From contig NZ_CP037864.1 of assembly GCF_004353845.1 (NCBI RefSeq), positions 2,108,001 to 2,172,000 on the forward strand: 64,000 bases of DNA, written 5' to 3'. The DNA comes from Citrobacter arsenatis (GTDB lineage Bacteria > Pseudomonadota > Gammaproteobacteria > Enterobacterales > Enterobacteriaceae). The notes beneath the pieces were generated by a model that worked only from the letters and a program-made list of their open reading frames with translations, made no database searches and was not told the DNA's origin. The translations under genes and the position numbers were made by a program. Each line of letters begins with the position of its first letter. Within the stretch, counting starts at the first letter, position 1. Below are positions 7,828-16,124 of the stretch, piece after piece.

Positions 7828-8271
7828 ATGCCATGGCAACCCTTACGACGCTGTACAGAGCCCGGATGTAATAAACGGGTAAAGTCCGGCAAATGTGATG
7901 AACACAAACGGAATGCACAACGGCAGAGTGATAGCCGACGAGGCACACGCACAGAACGCGGTTACTCCAATCGATGGGGAGAATACCGGCTCCTCTTTCT
8001 GAAGGCTAATCCACTATGCGCACACTGCCATAATGCTGGCGTCTATAAGCAGGCAACTATCGTCGATCACATCATACCTATTGAGGGCGAAGGTGATGTG
8101 TTGTTCTGGCCAGCCAGTAACCACCAGCCGTTATGTGCTGCCTGTCATGGTCGCAAGACAGCCGCGACGGACCCGCTAACTAAGCAGCAGCGTAAAGCCG
8201 GGTTGTTCCGGGAACAGGAAGAAGCAGCGCAGCGCCGCAATGACTGGGTCTATGAGGTTACTCATGAGTGA
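7828..8271 (+). CDS. HNH endonuclease of the packaging module
   Basis: A 147-aa HNH nuclease. Zinc cysteines are at CAHC and CAAC, with the catalytic stretch IVDHIIPIEGEGD and the asparagine/histidine pair in SNHQPLCAACHGRKTA; there is also an N-terminal CTEPGCNKR...CDEH zinc knuckle. In HK97-type phages the HNH protein (gp74) acts with terminase to cut cos. Position directly before the putative cos region and TerS fits this. The second head module in the window has no such gene. Confidence 0.85.
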   Translation: MPWQPLRRCTEPGCNKRVKSGKCDEHKRNAQRQSDSRRGTRTERGYSNRWGEYRLLFLKANPLCAHCHNAGVYKQATIVDHIIPIEGEGDVLFWPASNHQPLCAACHGRKTAATDPLTKQQRKAGLFREQEEAAQRRNDWVYEVTHE

Positions 8272-8297
8272 ACAGGAACACATGAGTCAGCGTGAAC

Positions 8298-8372
8298 GGG
8301 GTGGGGGAGGTTTCAAAGACAACCCCCTCCCGGCGAGGAACCACCCGCTCCCTCAAATTTTTATGCGCGGTA
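8298..8372. other. candidate cos (packaging) region
   Basis: The 139-bp gap between the HNH and TerS genes contains a G-run block (GGGGTGGGGGAGG), a matching C-rich block (CCCCCTCCC) and a TTTTTATGCGCGG segment. In cos-packaging phages that carry HNH next to TerS, cos lies in exactly this gap. The composition (polypurine, polypyrimidine, GCGC) suits a terminase site. I cannot define the nick positions, so this is a candidate only. Confidence 0.4.
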
Positions 8373-8410
8373 ATTTTTTTGACAGCAGTAAGTTAAGGAA
8401 AGAATAAGTT

Positions 8411-8767
8411 ATGGCAAGACCACCCAAACCACCCGCCTATCTTGATGAAATCGCGGGACAGCAGTGGAAGACAAAAGCAAAGCAGATGGCTGAGCGCGGG
8501 GATTTAACCCCTGCGGACTGGAACAACCTTGAGCTGTATTGCGTCAATTATTCCATGTACCGGAAAGCCGTTGCAGATATTGCCCTGCGCGGGTTTTCAG
8601 TTGAAGGATCTCGTGGGGCCACAACCAGTAATCCGGCGCTGAAAGCCAAATCTGATGCTGAGAAAATTATCATTAAAATGTCGTCGCTGTTGGGTTTTGA
8701 TCCGGTAAGCCGTCGCCGTAATCCGGTTGAAACGGAAGAGGAGGACGAGCTTGACCGTCTGGGATGA
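8411..8767 (+). CDS. terminase small subunit of the satellite (P27-like)
   Basis: A 118-aa TerS that recognises the packaging site and delivers DNA to TerL. It has the P27/HK97-type pattern: ARPPKPPAYLDEIAGQQWK at the start, DWNNLELYCVNYSMYRKA helices, ending in LLGFDPVSRRRNPVE. A GGAAAGAATAAGTT stretch precedes the ATG. Its last 17 bases overlap the TerL start, implying coupled translation. In cfPICIs the satellite's own TerS/TerL pair gives specific packaging of satellite DNA. Confidence 0.82.
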   Translation: MARPPKPPAYLDEIAGQQWKTKAKQMAERGDLTPADWNNLELYCVNYSMYRKAVADIALRGFSVEGSRGATTSNPALKAKSDAEKIIIKMSSLLGFDPVSRRRNPVETEEEDELDRLG

Positions 8768-10412
8768 GTACGCAAACGCTGTAAAATTGGGGGAGATCCC
8801 GGCCTGTAAACGGCTGAAACAGGCCGTAAACCGGTACTTTTCAGACCTGTATGACCCCCGTTATGTGTTCGATACGGCGACCGTAGAACGGTTTATTGCC
8901 TTCTCCCGACTCTGTCCACACGTTAAAGGACCTCTGCGGGGCCAGCCTATCGCGCTGGAACCGTGGCAGCAATTCGCCTTCGCTAATCTGCTGGGCTTTA
9001 AGGTCAGGGAGACAGGTCGCAGAAAGTACAGCAGCGCCTTTATCGAAGTGCCGCGCAAGAATGCCAAATCCACTGTGGCCGCCATGCTGGCTAACTGGTT
9101 CCTGGTAATGGAAAAAGGCCAGCAGGATATTTACACGGCGGCGGTGAGTCGGGATCAGGCCCGTATCGTGTTCGACGATGCCCGCCAGATGTGCCTGCTG
9201 TCAAAACCGCTGAAAAAGCGCGTCAATATTCAGGCGCACAAGATCATTTTCCCGAAGAGCAACAGCCTGTTAAAACCGCTGGCGGCAAAAGCGGCCACTA
9301 TTGAAGGGACTAACCCAAGCCTGGCGATTGTCGATGAATACCACCTTCATCCGGATAACGGAGTTTATTCCGCGCTTGAGCTGGGTATGGGCGCACGTCC
9401 TGAGGCGATTTTGTTCGCCATCACTACTGCCGGGAGTAACGTCGTTTCCGTCTGTAAACAGCATTATGACTACTGCTGCCAGATTCTGGCCGGGGAAGAG
9501 AGCAACGATTCTCTGTTTGTCCTGATCTACGAGTTGGACGACGAAAGCGAGGTTGAACAGCCGGAAATGTGGATCAAGGCTAACCCTAACCTGCATGTGT
9601 CCGTTGACGCCGCGAAACTGGAATCCACCATCCAGAAAGCTCGTAGCATACCGTCGCAGTGGGTGGAAATGCTGACCAAACGTTTCAATATCTGGTGTCA
9701 GGGATCCACGCCGTGGATGGGGGCCGGGGCATGGGATGCCTGTGCACTCGATTATGCTGAAGAAGATCTGGCCGGAATGGAGTGTTACGCCGGGTTTGAT
9801 CTGTCCTCAACCAGCGATATCACCAGTATAAGTTACGCTTTCCCGTTCGACAGGGAGATCCGACTTCTTACCCGTCATTATCTGCCGGAAGCGCAGCTGC
9901 TTAACGTTGCTAACAAAAACCGCGCCATCTACCGCCAGTGGGTGAAAGCGGGCTGGATACGCACCACGCCCGGCGACTGTATCGACTATGACCGTATCCG
10001 TGATGATATCCTGCGAGATGCTGAAAAATTCAGTATCCGGCTGGTGGGCTTTGATACGTGGAACGCGACGCATCTGCGTACCCAGCTACAAGGGGCAGGG
10101 CTCGATGTGGAGCCTTTCCAGCAAACTTATCTGCGGTTCAGCCCGGTTGCTAAATCTTTTGAGGTGTTCGTTAACCGTAAGGTATTACGCCATCGTGGCG
10201 ATCCGGTTCTGTCCTGGGCGATGGGTAACGTGGTGATGGAGTCCGACGCTAACGCCAACATAAAGCCTAACAAAAAGAAATCCGGTAACAAGATAGATCC
10301 TGCGGTCGCAGCGTTGATGGCATTCGGTACCTTCCAGGCAGAGCATGAAAATTTTGCTTTCGACATGAGTGAGAACTACAAAAAACGTTTAGAAAACTTT
10401 AAAGGTATATGA
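8751..10412 (+). CDS. terminase large subunit of the satellite
   Basis: A 553-aa packaging ATPase/nuclease. The Walker A-like motif PRKNAKST is at about residues 101-108 and Walker B SLAIVDEYH at about 190-198. The C-terminal RNase H-fold nuclease has its first aspartate in YAGFDLSSTSD and another in VGFDTWNA. I take the TTG at 8751 because AGGAGG (8739-8744) precedes it at good spacing and the protein then begins in the family's usual way. The gene is intact, unlike the terL fragment at 12572. It closes the satellite head module. Confidence 0.88.
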   Translation: MTVWDEYANAVKLGEIPACKRLKQAVNRYFSDLYDPRYVFDTATVERFIAFSRLCPHVKGPLRGQPIALEPWQQFAFANLLGFKVRETGRRKYSSAFIEVPRKNAKSTVAAMLANWFLVMEKGQQDIYTAAVSRDQARIVFDDARQMCLLSKPLKKRVNIQAHKIIFPKSNSLLKPLAAKAATIEGTNPSLAIVDEYHLHPDNGVYSALELGMGARPEAILFAITTAGSNVVSVCKQHYDYCCQILAGEESNDSLFVLIYELDDESEVEQPEMWIKANPNLHVSVDAAKLESTIQKARSIPSQWVEMLTKRFNIWCQGSTPWMGAGAWDACALDYAEEDLAGMECYAGFDLSSTSDITSISYAFPFDREIRLLTRHYLPEAQLLNVANKNRAIYRQWVKAGWIRTTPGDCIDYDRIRDDILRDAEKFSIRLVGFDTWNATHLRTQLQGAGLDVEPFQQTYLRFSPVAKSFEVFVNRKVLRHRGDPVLSWAMGNVVMESDANANIKPNKKKSGNKIDPAVAALMAFGTFQAEHENFAFDMSENYKKRLENFKGI

Positions 10413-10454
10413 TTATATACACAGCTGTGAATAAGTACATGTTGATTATATACA
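10410..10454 (+). promoter_or_regulatory. direct repeats in promoter of the OLD-family gene
   Basis: The 12-mer TGATTATATACA occurs at 10410-10421 and again at 10443-10454, the second copy ending 45 bases before the OLD-family start. The 33-bp periodicity is close to three helical turns, which suits an operator pair. The T/A-rich second copy could also contain the -10 element. Confidence 0.4.
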
Positions 10455-10499
10455 GTAATGAGTTATTTTCTTTTTGCACATGGCAAATAGAGAAAAACA

Positions 10500-12401
10500 A
10501 TGAAGATAAACACAGTTAGAATAGAAAACTTTCGTTCATTTAATGATGAGACAATTACACTTGATGACTACACATGTTTTGTTGGATGTAATGGTGCAGG
10601 TAAGTCAACATTGCAAAATGCTCTAAATGTTTTTTTTAGACAGTATAAAGACTCAAAAACTGATTTAAGTAAACTTTCTGTTGATGATTTTCACCACAGA
10701 GATACTAGTAAGCCAATTCAGATTACCGTTGAATTTACTAATTTATCTAAAGAGGCAGTTGATGAATTATCAGCATATGTCCGACATGATAAGTTAATAA
10801 TAACAGCTAAGGCTGAATATGATGAAAAAACACAACGTGCGGAAGTTAAACAGTATGGTAATAGACTGGTTATAAGTGATTTTAGAGTTTGGTTTGATGC
10901 CGAAAAATCTGGCTCAAAAGTTGACGAGTTAAAGGTCATATATAATACTATCAAATTAAAGTATAATGACCTTCCGGCTCCAACGACTAAAGCCGCAATG
11001 CAATCAGCACTGAATCTATTTGAAAGTCAAAATCTAGAGTTGTGTGAATTGGTTCCTAGTGAGGACCAGTTTTATGGTGTATCTAAAGGAGCAAATAGGT
11101 TAGCTAATTATATTCAATGGGTATATGTCCCTGCCTCAAAAGATATATCGGAAGAAGGAGATGAGTCTAAAAACTCAGCATTAGGCCAGTTGTTATTGCG
11201 AGCTGTAAGAACCAAGGTTAATTTTGATACAAAAATAGAGGAGATGAAAAATAAACTTCTTCTTGAATATCAAAGTATGTTAGAGGGAGAACAGGGCGCA
11301 CTATTGGAACTTTCAAATTCCATAGAAAGTAAATTAAAAATATGGTCTACCCCCGGGTCTAGTGCAAAAATAATTTGGAAGAAAGACTCTGAAAAGTCAG
11401 TAAAAGTCGAAGTGCCATTAGCAACAATACAAATCGGTGAGAATGGTTTTTTAAGTGAATTATGTAGATTTGGGCATGGCATGCAACGCTCGTATATGTT
11501 GTCTTTACTGCAAGAGCTATCTACGAATGGAGATGATAATGCTCCTACTTTAGTTATGGCGATTGAAGAACCTGAACTTTACCAACACCCGCCGCAAGCT
11601 CGATATTTATCAGAACTCCTTCAGGAATTATCTACTAATAATAATCAAATAATTGTTTGCTCGCATAGTCCTTATTTTATTCCTGGGGATGACTTCCCAA
11701 AAATAAGACTTGTACTTATGGATGGCGAACCGAAAAGAAGTTTAATCAAAAGTGTGACCTATCAAAAGATATCGGATATGTTAGCTAGTGCGGGAGAAAA
11801 AAATATTTCTGAGAAAGGAATTCAGGCAAAAATGTTCCCAAGTTTAAGACCTGAGTTGAGTGAAATGTTTTTTGCAAAACGTCTGGTTTTTGTTGAGGGA
11901 ATAGAAGATGTTGCCTATATAACGACGTATTTGCATTTGACTGATAATTATAATCGATTTAGAGCAATGGGATTCCATATCATTCCAGTTCATGGCAAAA
12001 GTGAGTTAATTAAGCCTATAGCGATCGCAAAGTTATTAGATATACCTCATTACGTGGTTTGTGATGCCGATACTGATAAAACAAGAGAACATGAAGTAAT
12101 TCAGGCGAAGAAAGAAAATAAGATAATTCTTTCTTTTAATAATATCGAATCTGACGGATGGCCTACTAGTGATATCTATAGCAAAAATATTACTATGTGG
12201 AAATGCAATCTTACTCATGTTATAGAACAGGAATTTGGGGGGGGGTATAAACAGCATGAAGATAAAGCCGCTGCTTATTATAATAATGCAGGTGGGTTAA
12301 AAAAGAATCCGTTGGCTATTTCAAAAGCGTTAGAATTTGCTTGGGGAGCTGGGCTTCGGTCAAAGCAGATTCAAGAACTTATTGATAGAATCATTGCTTA
12401 A
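10500..12401 (+). CDS. OLD-family ATPase with TOPRIM nuclease domain (probable defence cargo)
   Basis: A 633-aa protein of the overcoming-lysogenisation-defect family. The N-terminal ABC-type ATPase has IENFRSFNDETI and Walker A GCNGAGKST (residues 29-37), with a Walker B strand TLVMAIEEPELYQHP. The C-terminal TOPRIM domain has its glutamate in LVFVEGIED (about 466) and aspartates in VVCDADTDK (about 521-525). Family members nick or degrade DNA, and several act against phages (P2 Old, GajA of Gabija). No UvrD-like helicase is adjacent, so this looks like a single-gene class 1 OLD, not Gabija. The gene is clearly AT-richer than the packaging genes, a sign of separate acquisition. A 9-G run (12237-12245) near the end could slip. 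Confidence 0.8.
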   Translation: MKINTVRIENFRSFNDETITLDDYTCFVGCNGAGKSTLQNALNVFFRQYKDSKTDLSKLSVDDFHHRDTSKPIQITVEFTNLSKEAVDELSAYVRHDKLIITAKAEYDEKTQRAEVKQYGNRLVISDFRVWFDAEKSGSKVDELKVIYNTIKLKYNDLPAPTTKAAMQSALNLFESQNLELCELVPSEDQFYGVSKGANRLANYIQWVYVPASKDISEEGDESKNSALGQLLLRAVRTKVNFDTKIEEMKNKLLLEYQSMLEGEQGALLELSNSIESKLKIWSTPGSSAKIIWKKDSEKSVKVEVPLATIQIGENGFLSELCRFGHGMQRSYMLSLLQELSTNGDDNAPTLVMAIEEPELYQHPPQARYLSELLQELSTNNNQIIVCSHSPYFIPGDDFPKIRLVLMDGEPKRSLIKSVTYQKISDMLASAGEKNISEKGIQAKMFPSLRPELSEMFFAKRLVFVEGIEDVAYITTYLHLTDNYNRFRAMGFHIIPVHGKSELIKPIAIAKLLDIPHYVVCDADTDKTREHEVIQAKKENKIILSFNNIESDGWPTSDIYSKNITMWKCNLTHVIEQEFGGGYKQHEDKAAAYYNNAGGLKKNPLAISKALEFAWGAGLRSKQIQELIDRIIA

Positions 12402-12421
12402 TTTTTAAGGGATGAGAGTTT

Positions 12422-12571
12422 AGGGGGCTACGCCCCTGAGTGTCTCAACAACGTATAGAGTTGGGCATTAGCCTTTGTGTATTGCAATGTGTATTGCAAT
12501 ACACAATGAGAATTTTGATTCGTACAAATATAGCGTAATTAAATCAAGCAATTAAAACTGCTTGCAATAAA
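12422..12571. other. junction between satellite and truncated prophage, with palindrome
   Basis: This short AT-rich stretch joins two unrelated phage segments. It holds a GC hairpin (AGGGGGCTACGCCCCT, 12422-12437). It also has an 18-bp perfect palindrome, TGTGTATTGCAATACACA (12488-12505), preceded by a direct copy of its left half (TTGTGTATTGCAAT, 12475-12488). The first base attributable to the second phage's terL is at about 12572. The palindrome may be an operator or a relic of the recombination that created the junction. Confidence 0.55.
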
Positions 12572-13663
12572 TATCACGAGCATCCCACAGATTCGCTCTA
12601 CACCACTATGCTGACGGGTATGGGGGCGCGGCGACAACCACTAATGTGGGCGATCACGACGGCGGGTTACAACATTGAGGGTCCATGCTACGACAAACGG
12701 CGTGAAGTGATTGAGATGCTGAACGGCACAGTACCGAATGAGGAATTGTTCGGCGTGATATACACCGTCGACGAGGGGGATGACTGGACCGATCCTAAAG
12801 TGCTGGAAAAAGCTAACCCGAATATGGGCGTGTCGGTCTATCGTGACTTTCTCCTCAGCCAGCAACAGAGAGCTATTAATAACGCCCGTCAGGCTGGTGT
12901 ATTTAAAACTAAACACCTCAACATCTGGGTTGCAGCCCGTGCCGCTTTCTACAACCTGGTTTCCTGGCAGAACTGTGAGGATAAGACACTAACGCTGGAG
13001 CAATTCGAAGGACAGCCATGTGTTCTGTCTTTCGACCTGGCGCGCAAGCTGGATATGAACAGTATGGCGCGGTTGTTCACTAGGGAAATTGACGGCAAGA
13101 CACATTACTACAGCGTTGCTCCCCGCTTCTGGGTTCCCTACGACGCAGTATTCAGCGTTGAAAAGAACGAAGATCGTCGTACTGCGGAGCGATTTCAGAA
13201 ATGGGTTGAAATGGGACTGCTTACAGTTACTGATGGCGCTGAAGTTGATTACCGCTACATCCTTGAAGAGGCCAAGGCGGCAAACAAGCTCAACCCAGTC
13301 AGTGAGTCACCGATTGACCCGTTCGGCGCGACGGGGCTTTCACATGATCTGGCTGATGAAAGCCTTAATCCGATCACTATCGTTCAAAACTACACCAATA
13401 TGTCTGATCCGACGAAGGAGCTGGAAGCCGCCATTGAGTCAGGCCGCTTTCATCACGACGGGAACCCGATTATGAGCTGGTGTATCAGCAACGTCGTCGG
13501 GAAGTATTTGCCCGGTAATGACGATGTGGTTAAACCCATCAAAGAGCAGAACGAAAACAAAATCGATGGCGCGGTTTCGCTGATTATGGCAATCGGACGG
13601 GCAATGTTGAATAGCCGGGCGAGTAATTCATCCGTTTACGACGAGGAAGATGTAGCATGCTAA
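12572..13663 (+). pseudogene. 5'-truncated terminase large subunit of the second phage
   Basis: The frame is open from 12539 and becomes recognisable as TerL at YHEHPTDSLYTT, the residues directly following the Walker B acidic pair. The Walker A half is missing. The remaining 360 or so residues carry the end of the ATPase domain (GMGARRQPLMWAITTAG) and the nuclease domain (VLSFDLARKLDMNSMARLF). An internal ATG at 12608 could start a 351-aa nuclease-only product. Alignment by eye with the intact satellite TerL is clear over this part (GMGARPEAILFAITTAG). The downstream prophage cannot package DNA by itself with this gene. Confidence 0.8.
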
Positions 13664-13836
13664 TGACGTTTTTAAGTTTTTTTATCGGCCTCGCCGGAGC
13701 CGCGTTACTGTCTGCCGGTGCCTGGCTTATTTCACCTGCAGCCGGGCTTATTACTGGTGGTTCAATCTGCCTGCTGTGGTCATTTTTAATCGCGAAATCA
13801 ATGTCTGCCAGCGTAATTAAATCAGGGGGTGAATAA
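13657..13836 (+). CDS. small phage membrane protein between terL and portal
   Basis: A 59-aa protein starting MLMTFLSFFIGLAGAALLS with two hydrophobic segments (about residues 3-22 and 29-47). The ATG overlaps the terL stop (ATGCTAA) and its own stop shares one base with the portal ATG (TAATG), so it is part of the packaging operon. HK97-like enteric phages often carry a small gene at this spot. Function unknown. Confidence 0.6.
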   Translation: MLMTFLSFFIGLAGAALLSAGAWLISPAAGLITGGSICLLWSFLIAKSMSASVIKSGGE

Positions 13837-15095
13837 TGTTCATTCCCCAGATGTTTCGGGGTAAATCTCAGTCTGGTGGTAGTTTCTGGCAGGCGATGCT
13901 GGGTGGTGTGAGTTCCAGCCAGAGCAAGGCGGGGATCATTATCACTTCTGAAACCGCAATGGCGTTATCGGCGGTCCGGGCATGTGTAACGCTTCTGGCA
14001 GAATCGGTGGCGCAACTGCCGTGTGAACTTTACAGGCGAGGCGCTAACGGAGGCCGTGAACGGGCGACTGACCACCCTGTTTATGATCTGATTCATTCCC
14101 AGCCCAACAAAAAAGACACTTCATTTGAATACTTTGAACAGCAGCAGGGCCTGCTTGGTCTGGAGGGGAATTGCTACTCGATCATCGACAGGGACGGGAA
14201 AGGTTATCCCCGCGAATTAATCCCGGTTAATCCCCAAAAGGTCATTGTCCTGAAAGGCCCGGATGGGATGCCATATTATGAACTACCCGAAATTGGCGAA
14301 ACGTTGCCAATGCGCATGATGCATCATGTGAAGGTCTTCTCACTGGATGGCTATATCGGCAGTTCCCCAATCCAGACGAACGCGGATGTTCTTGGGCTAA
14401 ACCTCGCCGTGGAAGAGCATGCTTCTCAGGTCTTTCGCCGTGGTACAACGATGAGCGGCGTTATTGAGCGTCCAAAAGACGCTCCGACGATCAAAAGCCA
14501 GGATGCTATCGACCGCCTGCTGGCAAAGTGGACGGACAGATATTCCGGCGTCAGAAACGCCTTCTCTGTTGCATTGCTTCAGGAAGGGATGAGCTACAAG
14601 CAGTTATCTCAGGACAATGAGAAAGCGCAGCTGTTGCAGTCCCGACAATGGGGCGTGGAAGAAGTGTGCCGGCTCTATAAAATCCCGCCTCATATGGTGC
14701 AGATGCTGGCGAAAGCCACGAATAACAACATTGAGCACCAGGGGCTGCAGTTTGTGATGTACACACTGTTGGCCTGGCTGAAGCGTCATGAAGGCGCATT
14801 AATGCGCGATCTGCTTTTACCCAGCGAGCGCAGTGATCTGTACATTGAATTCAATGTTTCTGGCCTGCTGCGCGGTGATCAGAAGTCACGCTATGAATCT
14901 TATGCATTAGGCCGCCAGTGGGGCTGGTTATCGGTTAACGACATTCGCCGCATGGAGAACCTTCCACCCATCGCCGGAGGGGACAAATACCTGACGCCTC
15001 TGAATATGGTCGACAGTAAACAAATCTTACCTGGCGATAACACGCCAACAGCAAAACAACTGGCAGAAATCAACTCTATTCTGTCCAGAAACTGA
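13836..15095 (+). CDS. portal protein of the second phage (HK97 family)
   Basis: A 419-aa portal, close to the HK97 gp3 length. Family hallmarks: MALSAVRACVTLLAESVAQLP, LLGLEGNCYSIIDRDGKG, the DGYIGSSPI loop and SRQWGVEEVCRLYKIPPHM. It starts on the last base of the preceding stop codon. It is distinct in sequence from the satellite portal at 5983 but aligns over the same domains, so the element encodes two portals. Confidence 0.88.
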   Translation: MFIPQMFRGKSQSGGSFWQAMLGGVSSSQSKAGIIITSETAMALSAVRACVTLLAESVAQLPCELYRRGANGGRERATDHPVYDLIHSQPNKKDTSFEYFEQQQGLLGLEGNCYSIIDRDGKGYPRELIPVNPQKVIVLKGPDGMPYYELPEIGETLPMRMMHHVKVFSLDGYIGSSPIQTNADVLGLNLAVEEHASQVFRRGTTMSGVIERPKDAPTIKSQDAIDRLLAKWTDRYSGVRNAFSVALLQEGMSYKQLSQDNEKAQLLQSRQWGVEEVCRLYKIPPHMVQMLAKATNNNIEHQGLQFVMYTLLAWLKRHEGALMRDLLLPSERSDLYIEFNVSGLLRGDQKSRYESYALGRQWGWLSVNDIRRMENLPPIAGGDKYLTPLNMVDSKQILPGDNTPTAKQLAEINSILSRN

Positions 15096-15131
15096 ATATC
15101 ACCCGCAGCGCGGGCTGACCTGGTAAACATC

Positions 15132-16052
15132 ATGACAAAAAATTTAATTAATCTGCCGCACCTGGCGGCTATGGTCTTTGGTGTTCCGCATTACGTGACA
15201 CGACAGACAATGGATTCTGTAAAAGCTGTGCTGGTTCCCCGTATTCAGGGATTATCAGAAGAGGCTGGAATTCACATGACGCAGGATCCTGATAACAATC
15301 AGGCGCCAGATTTGGTTCAACCAGCTGGTGGAATGGCAGTTATTCCTGTTCACGGCATTCTGGTTCCGCGTCGTGGGCAAATTACTGCAATGTGTTCTGA
15401 ACTTACCAGCTATGAGCGCATACGTAGCCAGGTGCATGCTGCATTAAATGACCCTTCCATCAGTGAAATTGTGCTGGATATAAATTCTGGTGGTGGTGCG
15501 GCGGTTGGATGCAAGGAACTGGCTGATTATATTTTCCAGTCACGTCAAACTAAGCCTATTACTGCAATTGTGAACTACAGCGCCTATTCTGCGGCTTACT
15601 TTATCGCTTCGGCCTGCAGCAAAATTGTAGTCAGCCAGACCAGTGGAGTCGGCTCGATTGGAGTGATCATGGAACACCTGGATACTTCCAGGATGGAAGA
15701 GCAAATGGGGTTAACATTCACAACGATTTTTCGGGGAGATAACAAAAATAACGGTACACAACATGAGCCGCTGAGTGAAGACGCTCGGGGAATGTTCCAG
15801 AGGATGATTGACGATATGTACGAGACGTTTATTACCTCTGTAGCGGAATACCGGAATCTTGCCCCTCAGACGGTGATTAACACGCAGGCCGGAATCTATT
15901 TCGGCGCTGATTCCATTTCTGCTGGTCTTGCTGATGAAGTTTCGGATCCTCAGTCTGCGATTAATGCCATTGCAGCAAAGTACAAACAACCTCAACAAAC
16001 CACTTCCATAAAGTTGCAGGCCGCCGCGATGGACCTGCAAACCAGAATGTGA
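15132..16052 (+). CDS. S49-type head maturation protease
   Basis: A 306-aa ClpP/SppA-like (S49) phage protease, the lambda gpC-type enzyme that trims the prohead. Signature segments are MAVIPVHGILVPRRG, IVLDINSGGGAAVGC (oxyanion loop), and the nucleophile region VNYSAYSAAYFIASAC, followed by TSGVGSIGVIMEH. The fold differs from the U35 protease of the satellite module, so the two heads are processed by unrelated enzymes. A terminator-like hairpin follows before the capsid gene. Confidence 0.86.
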   Translation: MTKNLINLPHLAAMVFGVPHYVTRQTMDSVKAVLVPRIQGLSEEAGIHMTQDPDNNQAPDLVQPAGGMAVIPVHGILVPRRGQITAMCSELTSYERIRSQVHAALNDPSISEIVLDINSGGGAAVGCKELADYIFQSRQTKPITAIVNYSAYSAAYFIASACSKIVVSQTSGVGSIGVIMEHLDTSRMEEQMGLTFTTIFRGDNKNNGTQHEPLSEDARGMFQRMIDDMYETFITSVAEYRNLAPQTVINTQAGIYFGADSISAGLADEVSDPQSAINAIAAKYKQPQQTTSIKLQAAAMDLQTRM

Positions 16053-16077
16053 CCCGGCGCTAACGCGTCATTACCAG

Positions 16078-16103
16078 AAAGCAGCCTGTTGGCTGCTTTT
16101 TTT
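16078..16103 (+). terminator. intrinsic terminator between protease and capsid genes
   Basis: AAAGCAGCC, loop TGTT, GGCTGCTTTTTTTAT: a 7-9 bp stem followed by seven T. Probably a partial stop that is overridden by late antitermination. Confidence 0.65.
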
Positions 16104-16124
16104 ATACCAAAAAGAGAGAAAACT

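Noticed and set aside
10500..12401. Gabija defence system
   Set aside because: The OLD-type ATPase-TOPRIM protein is present, but no UvrD-like helicase (GajB) lies next to it; the next sequence is the junction and a terL fragment.
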